This document shows, piece by piece, positions 1 to 7,051 of a DNA stretch of 40,255 nucleotides. The notes beneath the pieces are model-generated. The model saw nothing but the letters and a program-made list of their open reading frames with translations, was not told the DNA's origin and did not search any database. The position numbers were made by a program, and so were the translations under genes. How positions within the stretch are numbered: the first letter of the stretch is position 1; each line of letters begins with the position of its first letter. Source of the stretch: Oscillatoriales cyanobacterium (GTDB lineage: Bacteria > Cyanobacteriota > Cyanobacteriia > CACIAM-69d); NCBI GenBank assembly GCA_004292515.1, contig RDXB01000084.1, positions 1-40,255 of the forward strand. Reading direction: 5' to 3'.

Positions 1-99
1 GAGCGGATGAAGCCGACTTCGCCGCGATGAAGCAGGAAGCTTCCTGATTGCTGCATTTGCTAGTCAATTGCAGCAATTGTTAGTGAATTAGTGACGGTT
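1..99. repeat. Left copy of 99-bp terminal inverted repeat, probable insertion-sequence end
   Basis: Bases 1-99 are the exact reverse complement of 40157-40255, and identity stops at base 100. The copy carries the last codons of a reading frame (3-47) and an inverted repeat of 8-bp arms, TTGCTGCA and TGCAGCAA, at 48-76. It abuts a dps gene that is cut in mid-codon. Together these suggest the outer end of a mobile element whose tip is at base 99. A subterminal hairpin beyond the 3' end of an outward-reading gene recalls IS200/IS605-type right ends, but I cannot assign the family. The exact length of 99 also fits a k-mer overlap in a de Bruijn graph assembly. Confidence 0.75.
3..47 (+). CDS. 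C-terminal tail of an ORF running in from outside the window (possibly transposon-encoded)
   Basis: The open frame enters from the left edge and ends ADEADFAAMKQEAS followed by TGA at 45-47. It lies entirely inside the terminal repeat, so the same tail is present in inverted orientation at 40209-40253. It reads outward toward the repeat tip 52 bp away, as a transposase or TnpB-like gene near an element's right end would. Fourteen residues are too few to identify the family, and that assignment is inference. Confidence 0.4.
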   Translation, partial: ADEADFAAMKQEAS

Positions 100-209
100 T
101 TTAGATACAGGGTGTAGGTGTCGGCCAGGACGCGCGCGAGACCGTCGGCAATATTGGCGCGATCGGCTTCAGGAATCCCAATATTGATGATTGGAGCAGC
201 AGGGGCCAT
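60..209 (-). pseudogene. dps: Dps-family ferritin, 5' fragment interrupted by the terminal repeat
   Basis: On the minus strand an ATG at 207-209, with GAGG about 10 bases upstream, opens a frame whose first 37 codons match the start of Dps mini-ferritins. They include [16 protein letters not shown] and then [10 protein letters not shown]. In the family this is normally followed by the HNFHWN segment that carries ferroxidase ligands. Here homology stops exactly at base 99, where the repeat begins, and the frame runs about 12 nonsense codons into the repeat to a TAG at 60-62. Intact Dps is usually 150-190 residues, stores iron and protects DNA from peroxide. This copy lacks its ferroxidase site and four-helix bundle. 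The rest of the gene would lie beyond the inserted element. Confidence 0.8.
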
Positions 210-468
210 GGTGAACTACCTCAGAAGTAAAACGACGTTTGACCAGGAATGAGCGAGACGGAAGCGCGATCGAGTTCCCTTAATCATAGTCGTATTGATT
301 TTGAGTTGTAATCGATCAGCCCAGTCAACGCCTTAAAACCACGCCTTAAAACCCAAGATGATGACGGGTAGGTAGCCCCAGCGTCCACAGATCGCTAGGC
401 TAAAGATCGCTAGGCTCGGTTCAGCAATCCATGCGATCGCCTCTAGCTTCCACCGATCAACTTGTCCT
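210..468. other. Intergenic region between dps fragment and restriction-modification gene
   Basis: No gene was found. Two short direct duplications are visible: ACGCCTTAAAACC twice near 328-353, and GATCGCTAGGCT twice near 391-418. The dps promoter must lie on the minus strand here, but I do not see a convincing -10/-35 pair. Confidence 0.5.
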
Positions 469-3162
469 ATGGCCGCTACCCCAGCATCTTTGCAACAGTT
501 CGTGCAATTTTGTCAAACTTTGAAAGGTGACGAAAAAGGCGAGTCACAAATTTTTTTGGATCGCTGGTTTCGCGCGTTTGGCTATGAAGGGGCGATCGAG
601 GCGGGAGCAACCTATGAAGCCAGGGTAAAACAGGGTAGCCAACAGGGCAAAACCGGCTTTGCAGATTTGGTTTGGAAACCGCGCGTTTTGATTGAAATGA
701 AAAAACGCGGCACAAACCTGAGGAAGCACTATCCCCAAGCCTTTGACTACTGGACAAGGCTAGTGCCCAATCGCCCTCGATACGTCATTCTGTGCAACTT
801 TGATGAATTTTGGATCTTCGATTTTGATCTGCAACTCGACACGCCCGTAGATATCGTGCCCCTGGCGCAATTGCCCGAACGCATCAGCGCCTTTGGGTTC
901 ATGGAAAAGACCAACCGCACCCCCGTGTTTCGCAACAATCAAGTTCAAATCACAGAGCGCGCGGCCCGTCGCCTAGGGGAATTATTAGTTGAACTTAAAA
1001 ATCGCGGTATTGATCCCTTTGAAGCCCAACGATTTATCCTGCAATGCGTCTTGGCCATGTTTGCAGAGGATCGAGGATTATTACCCGATCATCTCTTCAT
1101 TTCCTGCATTCAAGATTGCTTGCGAGGACAAAGTTCTTATGATGTCTTGAGTGGTCTATTCCATGCCATGAACACCCCCGGCATCACGCCTGCGGGCCGG
1201 TTCAAAGGGCTGGGCTACTTCAATGGCGGTCTGTTTTCGACCATTCAGCCGATCGAGCTCAGTCCTGAGGAATTAAAGTTCCTAGAAGTTTGTGCATTGG
1301 AAGATTGGAGTAAGGTACGGCCAGCCATTTTTGGCAACTTATTTGAATCGGCGATCGATGCCCAAGAACGTCACACCCACGGGATTCATTTCACTTCGGA
1401 AGCGGACATTATGAAAATTGTCCGGCCGACCATCTCTCGCTATTGGGAAGACAAAATTGCCAATGCCATCACCATGCAGGAACTGACTACCTTGCAATTA
1501 GAACTGCAATCCTATAAGGTACTTGACCCAGCTTGTGGCTCTGGCAACTTTCTCTATATTGCTTATCAGGAATTAAAACGAATTGAGCAACTCTTACTGG
1601 ACAAAATTGCTCAACATCCGGATCTGACCAGCTCGATCGATCAGGTTGCGATCGGCTTTGTCACGCCCCAGCAGTTTTATGGCATGGATATCAATCCTTT
1701 TGCGGTAGAACTGGCCCGAGTGACCATGATGATTGCGCGCAAGATTGCTATTGATACATTGGGTTTGATTGAACCAGCCTTACCCCTAGATACCTTGGAT
1801 CAAAATATTGAACGCAAAAATGCACTCTTTCGACACTGGGTAAAAGCTGATGCGATTATCGGAAATCCACCATTTTTGGGTGGAAAGCAGATGCGAAAAG
1901 CACTGGGAAATCAATATATTGAACGTCTTTTTAAAAAATTTCCCGATGTGAAAGATTCAGTGGACTTTTGTACCTACTGGTTTCGATTGACCCATGATGT
2001 GATTTGTGAAACTAAGGGTCGAGCTGGATTGGTGGGCACCAATTCCATTAGTCAGGGTAAAAGCCGAGTGGCATCCCTCGACTACATTACCCAAAACGGT
2101 GGGTATATTCACGAAGCAGTTGCTTCTCAAGTGTGGCCAGGCGAGGCAAATGTTCATGTCAGTATTGCTAATTGGAGCCTAGAACAGCCGAAACAATGCT
2201 CTCTGAACGGTCAACCAGTAAGTCAAATTAACTCTTCCTTGAAAGATGTCCTTGATGTGACCCAAGCGATTCGACTGACTGCTAATTTACATTGGTGTTT
2301 TACGGGTGTTACGCCGGTTGGTCAAGGATTTTTGGTGTCGCCCGAGCAGGTGGTAACCTGGCAAGCAATTGATCCCAAAAATGCGGAGGTGCTCTACCCC
2401 TTCCTAGAAGGGAACGAATTGGCAGCAGGTCTGAGAAAACAACCCAATCACTGGATTATTGATTTTGGAGATTCGACATTGGAGGCAGCTAGCGACTATC
2501 AGCAGCCTTTTCAATGGGTTAAGAAAATGGTGAAGCCAGAGCGCGAGCAAAACCGGCGGCTAGTTTATCAAAAATATTGGTGGCGTTTGGGTGAGCGTCG
2601 GCCGGCGATGCGGGTAGCATTGAAGTCGATCGCTCAGTATTTTGCAGTGCCTCAAACCTCGAAGTGGGCAATTTTTGTGCCTTGTCCGGCGACATGGCTG
2701 CCCAATGCCAGAACGCGGGTTGTGGCCTCTGAGGATTTTTATCTCCTCGGCATTTTGACGGCTCAGGTACATCGGGTCTGGATGAAAGCGCAGATGTCTA
2801 CGCTGAAGGCTGATATTTCCTATACGCACAACACCTGTTTTGAAACATTTCCTTTTCCGCAGACGGCAAATCAGCTATTAATTAATCAGATTCGGGCTAC
2901 TGCCTGGGAATTGCATCAGTATCGCAGCCAACAAATGGAGCAAAAACAGTGGGGAATCACTCAACTTTATAATGAGTATTTTGATGAGCCTGCTAGTCAG
3001 TTGGCTCAACTGCATCGTCAACTGGATCAGTTGGTGATGCGGTTATATGAATTTCAGGTGGGTGATGATCTTTTGGCACGATTGCTGACTTTAAATCGGG
3101 AGCTGGCAGCAAAAGAACAACGGGGCGAGCGGGTGATTGGCCCTTGGGATCCAACTCAATGA
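469..3162 (+). CDS. Single-chain restriction-modification enzyme (type IIL / MmeI-like DNA methyltransferase with nuclease domain)
   Basis: This 897-residue protein has the layout of MmeI-type enzymes, which combine DNA cleavage, adenine methylation and target recognition in one chain. The N-terminus contains a PD-(D/E)XK-like nuclease site, with D66 and then E76-M77-K78. The methyltransferase has SAM motif I, VLDPACGSGNF, near residue 350, and the catalytic N6-adenine motif NPPF at 466-469. The last 300 residues should be the target-recognition region. The length fits the family (about 850-1000). The ATG at 469 has no clear ribosome binding site, so the start is provisional. No separate S or R subunit lies beside it, as expected for a self-contained system. 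The gene looks more AT-rich and poorer in HIP1 sites than its neighbours, which suggests horizontal acquisition. Specificity cannot be read from sequence. Confidence 0.85.
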   Translation: MAATPASLQQFVQFCQTLKGDEKGESQIFLDRWFRAFGYEGAIEAGATYEARVKQGSQQGKTGFADLVWKPRVLIEMKKRGTNLRKHYPQAFDYWTRLVPNRPRYVILCNFDEFWIFDFDLQLDTPVDIVPLAQLPERISAFGFMEKTNRTPVFRNNQVQITERAARRLGELLVELKNRGIDPFEAQRFILQCVLAMFAEDRGLLPDHLFISCIQDCLRGQSSYDVLSGLFHAMNTPGITPAGRFKGLGYFNGGLFSTIQPIELSPEELKFLEVCALEDWSKVRPAIFGNLFESAIDAQERHTHGIHFTSEADIMKIVRPTISRYWEDKIANAITMQELTTLQLELQSYKVLDPACGSGNFLYIAYQELKRIEQLLLDKIAQHPDLTSSIDQVAIGFVTPQQFYGMDINPFAVELARVTMMIARKIAIDTLGLIEPALPLDTLDQNIERKNALFRHWVKADAIIGNPPFLGGKQMRKALGNQYIERLFKKFPDVKDSVDFCTYWFRLTHDVICETKGRAGLVGTNSISQGKSRVASLDYITQNGGYIHEAVASQVWPGEANVHVSIANWSLEQPKQCSLNGQPVSQINSSLKDVLDVTQAIRLTANLHWCFTGVTPVGQGFLVSPEQVVTWQAIDPKNAEVLYPFLEGNELAAGLRKQPNHWIIDFGDSTLEAASDYQQPFQWVKKMVKPEREQNRRLVYQKYWWRLGERRPAMRVALKSIAQYFAVPQTSKWAIFVPCPATWLPNARTRVVASEDFYLLGILTAQVHRVWMKAQMSTLKADISYTHNTCFETFPFPQTANQLLINQIRATAWELHQYRSQQMEQKQWGITQLYNEYFDEPASQLAQLHRQLDQLVMRLYEFQVGDDLLARLLTLNRELAAKEQRGERVIGPWDPTQ

Positions 3163-3317
3163 TGCGGTCTCGATCATGTTTTCTCCATGACGTTTCCTCA
3201 ATCACGGGTTGGACTGCTGGATGGGGGCTGTTGCCCAAAAAGCGGCCCAAGTGCTTGACCGGTGGTGAAACGCTCTCGATACAATCACCTAAGGCCGGTC
3301 AGTCTTGGGGGGAAGTT

Positions 3318-4886
3318 ATGCGGCAGGTGTTGTGGGCGGGGGTGTGGTTGCTGGCGACGATGCCGGGGGCGATCGCGGCGACGAATCCGGTGGTGCAGGT
3401 GGGGATTGTGCAGCGGTTTGGTGAGCGACCCGACCCGCTGGAGTTGAAGGCGCAACTGGGCGATCGGCTGACGGTGCAGGTGAACCTGCCGGATCGCACC
3501 CAGACCTTGACGGGCGATCGCTTGGTGTTGCGACCGATCGCCCAGCCCCTGCCGGAACCGGTGGTGGATGAGCGGGTGGTGCTGGGGACTTACCGCAGCT
3601 TTGAAACGGCGGAGGCGGCGGCTAACCAGTGGCGATCGCGCGGAATTCCGGTGGAGTTGGCGCAACCGTCCGAACGGTGGCAGGTGTGGGCCAAGCGCGA
3701 TCGCTACAATGACCCGATGTTGCGGCGGCTGTTGCTCGACAGCATTCGTGCCAAACCGCCTGCCACAACCGGCGGCCAACCTAGCTTGTTCAGTCAGCGG
3801 CGCGATCGCAACCTGTTAGTGAGCGGGACAATTGGGGGCCAATCCTTTGCTGGTGAGCGATTAACCATTACGGCCAGCAAGGGGCCGATCGAGGTGGGGC
3901 GCGATCGATTTGCCGGATCGCTGAAGCTCCAGCGCAACGCCTATGGCAGCTACACGATCGTTAACGATGTGCCCACGGAAACCTATTTGCGCGGCGTGGT
4001 TCCCTACGAAATCGGGGCCGGCGCACCGGAATCGGCCCTGCAAGCCCAGGCTATTTTGGCGCGCACCTATGCCCTGCGGAATTTGCGGCGATTTGCGATC
4101 GATGGCTACCAGCTCTGCGCCGACACCCATTGCCAGGTCTATCGCGGCCTGAAGGCGGCCACGGCCCGGGTCGATCGGGCGATCGCCGCCACCAACGGCC
4201 AGGTGCTCACCTACCAAAACGAGCTGATCGACGCGCTCTACTATTCCACCTCCGGCGGCGTGACGGCCCGCTTTACGGATGTGTGGGACGGGCCCGATCA
4301 CCCCTACCTGCGGCCCGTCGTCGATGCCCATCAACCGATTTGGGACTTGGCAGCGCGCCCCCTGGCCGATGAGCGCAATTTGCGGCAATTCCTGGCGATC
4401 GCCCAGGGCTGGAACGAGCTGGGTTGGCGCGATTTCCGCTGGCGACGCAGCAGCACCCTGCCGGAAATTGCCCAGGGTTTGCAGCGCTATTGCCGGGCCC
4501 AAAATAGCGATTGCGCCAGCCTGAGAACTGTTCAGAGCCTGATGGTGACGGAGCGATCGCCCGGTGGTCGAGTGCAAAAGTTGACCGTAGCAACCGATCG
4601 CGGGCCGATCGTCCTAGAAAAAGATGCCGTTCGCAGCGCCTTCATGGCTCCGCGCAGCACCCTGTTTTACCTGGAGCCGATCGGGGGCGGCGCGCAACCG
4701 TTGCGAGGCTACACCTTCGTGGGTGGCGGCTGGGGCCACGGCGCGGGCCTAAGTCAAGCCGGATCGCAAAAGCTGGCCAAACTGGGTTGGAACACCAGCC
4801 GAATTTTGCAGTTTTATTATCCCGGAACCCAACTGCAACCGATGGGCGATCGACTCACCCTCTGGCGCGATCCACAACCGCAATAG
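3318..4886 (+). CDS. SpoIID/LytB-domain protein, exported
   Basis: The 522-residue product starts with a likely signal peptide (MRQVLWAGVWLLATMPGAIA). The ATG at 3318 is preceded by a strong GGGGGGAAG ribosome binding site; an in-frame ATG at 3144 lies inside the upstream gene's end and has no such site. The C-terminal two thirds is a SpoIID domain. It has the segment RGVVPYEIGAGAPESALQAQ near residue 225, which carries the acidic residue equivalent to the SpoIID catalytic Glu, and the terminal motif GGGWGHGAGLSQAG near 470. SpoIID proteins are lytic transglycosylases acting on denuded glycan strands. In non-sporulating cyanobacteria a role in cell-wall remodelling is inferred. A SPOR-like stretch near residues 95-130 (YRSFETAEAAANQWRSRGIP) may bind peptidoglycan. 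The CAAGGGGTTTAAACCCCTTG palindrome 20 bases downstream could end transcription. Confidence 0.85.
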   Translation: MRQVLWAGVWLLATMPGAIAATNPVVQVGIVQRFGERPDPLELKAQLGDRLTVQVNLPDRTQTLTGDRLVLRPIAQPLPEPVVDERVVLGTYRSFETAEAAANQWRSRGIPVELAQPSERWQVWAKRDRYNDPMLRRLLLDSIRAKPPATTGGQPSLFSQRRDRNLLVSGTIGGQSFAGERLTITASKGPIEVGRDRFAGSLKLQRNAYGSYTIVNDVPTETYLRGVVPYEIGAGAPESALQAQAILARTYALRNLRRFAIDGYQLCADTHCQVYRGLKAATARVDRAIAATNGQVLTYQNELIDALYYSTSGGVTARFTDVWDGPDHPYLRPVVDAHQPIWDLAARPLADERNLRQFLAIAQGWNELGWRDFRWRRSSTLPEIAQGLQRYCRAQNSDCASLRTVQSLMVTERSPGGRVQKLTVATDRGPIVLEKDAVRSAFMAPRSTLFYLEPIGGGAQPLRGYTFVGGGWGHGAGLSQAGSQKLAKLGWNTSRILQFYYPGTQLQPMGDRLTLWRDPQPQ

Positions 4887-4905
4887 CCACCCTCAACAAC
4901 CCAGA

Positions 4906-4925
4906 CAAGGGGTTTAAACCCCTTG
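4906..4925. repeat. Interspersed palindrome, copy 1 (variant)
   Basis: Perfect 20-bp palindrome CAAGGGGTTTAAACCCCTTG, 19 bases after the SpoIID gene. It differs from the other four copies in the window only in the central TTTAAA in place of CTTAAG. It may act as a terminator, though no T-run follows. Confidence 0.8.
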
Positions 4926-5025
4926 CCCCCTCACGAAGCAACAGATGGTGAATCATGAAGAATCATCAGAACAGTTGTGACCGCTATGAATTCAGCAATT
5001 GAAACCTAAATTCACGAGCAAAAGA

Positions 5026-5157
5026 GTAGGGTGGGTAATGCCTACCACTATCTAGCCCAGACGGTATCCATTCTCGAAAACGATCGCCTCTTCCCTCAGT
5101 GTGATTGGATTGCTTTAGCGATGGTCTATAGGTTTAGGTGGGCATTGCCCACCCTAC
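5026..5157. mobile_element. MITE-like element with GTAGGGTGGG terminal inverted repeats
   Basis: GTAGGGTGGGTAATGCC at 5026-5042 faces its near-exact complement GGCATTGCCCACCCTAC at 5141-5157, enclosing about 98 bp with no coding potential. A related half-element (TTACCCACCCACCCTAC) lies near 28570. The 132-bp length, matched ends and lack of an ORF fit a non-autonomous miniature element or a large structured intergenic repeat. I saw no clear target-site duplication. Confidence 0.6.
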
Positions 5158-5216
5158 AGGCTCTATGATTTTAAATATCGTATTGGCCACGATCGCGACT
5201 GCTGGAAAGTAAACAC

Positions 5217-5507
5217 ATGAGAAAGTTAGATGCGCTCAAACTAGTGCAATCTCGCCAAGAAGAGCTACAACAGCTAGGTATTAAGTCGCTTAATCTTTTT
5301 AGCTCCGTTGCCCGCGATCAAGCCAACCCTCAAAGTGATATCGATATCTTAGTAGAGCTTGATGAATCTATTGGCTTTTTTGGGTTTTTCTGCCTCAAAC
5401 ATTATCTAGAAGATCTGTTCCAGTGCCCTGTTGATTTGGGGACAGTGGATGCCCTGAAAGAACATCTCAGGCAATCCATTTTAGAGGAGGCAGTTCATGT
5501 CTTCTAG
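5217..5507 (+). CDS. MntA-type minimal nucleotidyltransferase antitoxin
   Basis: A 96-residue protein of the minimal nucleotidyltransferase family. The active-site signature is FSSVARDQANPQSDIDILVE (residues 28-47), with catalytic aspartates D41 and D43 and a likely third in CPVDLG. The family usually has GS at the start of the motif; here it is SS, which may weaken catalysis. MntA antitoxins work by AMPylating a tyrosine in the partner HepT RNase. The partner gene normally follows with a short overlap. Here a start codon does overlap (5497) behind a GAGGAGG site, but that gene is gutted. This antitoxin is therefore an orphan. Confidence 0.85.
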   Translation: MRKLDALKLVQSRQEELQQLGIKSLNLFSSVARDQANPQSDIDILVELDESIGFFGFFCLKHYLEDLFQCPVDLGTVDALKEHLRQSILEEAVHVF

Positions 5508-5617
5508 ATCTGCATATGAGAAATATTATGGCTCATGAATATTTTCAAGTGAGTCTACAAATTACATGGTCAACAATGCACAATAATCTACCAATCCTCA
5601 TCGCTCCCCAACAGTAA
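5497..5617 (+). pseudogene. HepT-like RNase toxin (DUF86), internally deleted and frameshifted
   Basis: An ATG at 5497, overlapping the mntA stop by 11 bases and preceded by GAGGAGG, starts MSSRSA, a typical HepT N-terminus. That frame stops after 13 codons. In another frame, 5516-5617 encodes MRNIMAHEYFQVSLQITW and then 15 more residues. This is the C-terminal part of HepT proteins and contains the complete R-x4-H-x-Y motif (RNIMAHEY) that forms the RNase active site and carries the tyrosine AMPylated by MntA. About 70-80 residues of the helical N-terminal region are missing, and the two remnants are out of frame. The toxin is almost certainly inactive. Confidence 0.8.
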
Positions 5618-5843
5618 CTCCCAGCAAATCTGTGAATCCCTGTCGCAGCTCGATCGCCCATTGGCCTGGGTCTCATTCATCGATCGCATAGCTACATTCA
5701 ATGCGGCAATCGGAAGCGGCTGCGATGGAAGCGGTCGCGATTGTTATTGGGCAAACATCAGCGATCGACTAGCCCGAAGGCGCTGAGATCTTACGGGCGG
5801 CTGGGTCCAAGTGATTTGCCGAACTGAATCGATCGCCCCTCGC

Positions 5844-6893
5844 CTAGGTCTGCTCGCGCAAAAACTCCGCCAAAATGTCTGTGCAACGGGCGATCGCCCC
5901 GAGATGAGCAATCTCGTAGCCGTGGGTGTTTTGGGTCGGAAAGGCCAAGCAAGCCGCCCGAGGCACATGGCCAAATTTCATGGCGATTGACCCGTCGCTG
6001 CCAAAGCCGCTGATGGCCGCAAACTGCACATCGAGATTCAGCCGATCGGCTGCGGCCTGGAGCGATCGATTCAGGTCGTCGTCATAGATCCCGTAGGCAT
6101 CCTGGGCCAGCAACACGGGCGTGGGCCCCATGGCGATCGGGTATTCCGGGGCGATCGGGGCAATTTCCAACGCAATCAAGGCCGCGAGGCGATGTTGCTG
6201 CGTAAAAAACATGGCCCCCAAGGCTCCAACTTCCTCCTTGGCGGAAGCGACTAGGTAAACATCCTGGGCAGGTGGCTCCGACTCCTGTAAACGACCAGCC
6301 AAGTCCAGCAAAATTGCCACCGACGCTTTGTTATCAAGCGTGTAGCTAGCAATTTTTGAGGGGCCGAGGCGGATGGGTTCCTTGCGGTGCTTGCTGATTA
6401 CGGCGCGAGTGCCGGGGCGAATCCCAGCGGCGGCCAGGTTGCCGATCGATTGGCCCGTTTCTACCCAAGCCCGCTCCCAGGTGAGGGGCTGGGTTTCTTG
6501 CAGATTTTTTTGGGGCGACTCGTGGGACACGTGCCGCGAGCCAAAGCTGAGAATCCCCGTCACGGTCATCCGATCGCCCAACAGGTCGATCGCCCCTTCG
6601 CCATAAACCCAAGGAAACGAGCCTCCCAGCTTCCGCAGTTGCACCCGGCCATCGGTTTCGATCCCTTTGACGATCGCCCCGATTTCGTCCTTGTGGGCCG
6701 TAATGGCGATCGGTTTGGCCTGGCGATCGTGCCCGGGGATGCAAAAAATCAGGTTGCCCGCCTCGTCTTGGCTCCAGTCCAGCCCCATCGTCTGGGCCCG
6801 ATCGATCAGCCAGCGATCGACCTCTTGCTCGGCCCCGCTGGGCGAGTGACACATCACCAAGTCGCGAATCGTTTCAAAGAGTTGCTCATGCAT
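5844..6893 (-). CDS. M42-family metallo-aminopeptidase
   Basis: A 349-residue protein matching M42 (glutamyl aminopeptidase / endoglucanase-like) enzymes in length and in metal and catalytic residues. These are H67 and D69 in AHKDEIG, D187 in YTLDNKAS, the catalytic pair E220-E221 in AKEEVG, E243 in ALEIAP, and H324 in NTHGYE. M42 enzymes form large tetrahedral complexes that trim peptides after the proteasome or other proteases. There is no signal peptide, so it is cytoplasmic. It follows larC on the same strand after about 157 bases filled mostly by a 9-bp tandem repeat, so the two could be cotranscribed, though a functional link is not evident. Confidence 0.88.
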   Translation of the reverse strand: MHEQLFETIRDLVMCHSPSGAEQEVDRWLIDRAQTMGLDWSQDEAGNLIFCIPGHDRQAKPIAITAHKDEIGAIVKGIETDGRVQLRKLGGSFPWVYGEGAIDLLGDRMTVTGILSFGSRHVSHESPQKNLQETQPLTWERAWVETGQSIGNLAAAGIRPGTRAVISKHRKEPIRLGPSKIASYTLDNKASVAILLDLAGRLQESEPPAQDVYLVASAKEEVGALGAMFFTQQHRLAALIALEIAPIAPEYPIAMGPTPVLLAQDAYGIYDDDLNRSLQAAADRLNLDVQFAAISGFGSDGSIAMKFGHVPRAACLAFPTQNTHGYEIAHLGAIARCTDILAEFLREQT

Positions 6894-6925
6894 AGGTCGG
6901 AGGGGCGAGGGAGGGGCAAGGAATG

Positions 6926-7051
6926 TAGCGGGACTAGCGCGATTAACGGAACTAGCGGGACTAACGGGATTAGCGGGATTAGCGCGATTAGCGGGACTAG
7001 CGGGACTAGCGGGACTAGCGGGATTAGCGCGATTAGCGCGATTAACGGAAC
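6926..7051. repeat. 9-bp minisatellite, 14 units
   Basis: Fourteen head-to-tail 9-mers of consensus TAGCGSGAY (variants TAGCGGGAC, TAGCGGGAT, TAGCGCGAT, TAACGGGAT, TAACGGAAC) fill 6926-7051. Array slippage would change length by multiples of three bases. The larC stop codon (7051-7053, minus strand) touches the last unit, and the M42 gene starts 32 bases past the other end. The array is therefore a non-coding spacer between two co-oriented genes. Confidence 0.9.

Noticed and set aside
1-99. Linear-plasmid or phage terminal inverted repeats
   Set aside because: The left copy cuts a dps gene in mid-codon and the genes are core chromosomal with an oriC, so inserted elements or assembly ends are more likely than true replicon ends.
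3144-3317. Upstream in-frame start for the SpoIID gene
   Set aside because: The extension overlaps the restriction gene, has no ribosome binding site, and would bury the signal peptide.
6926-7051. CRISPR-like array
   Set aside because: Units are 9 bp head to tail with no spacers, so it is a minisatellite.
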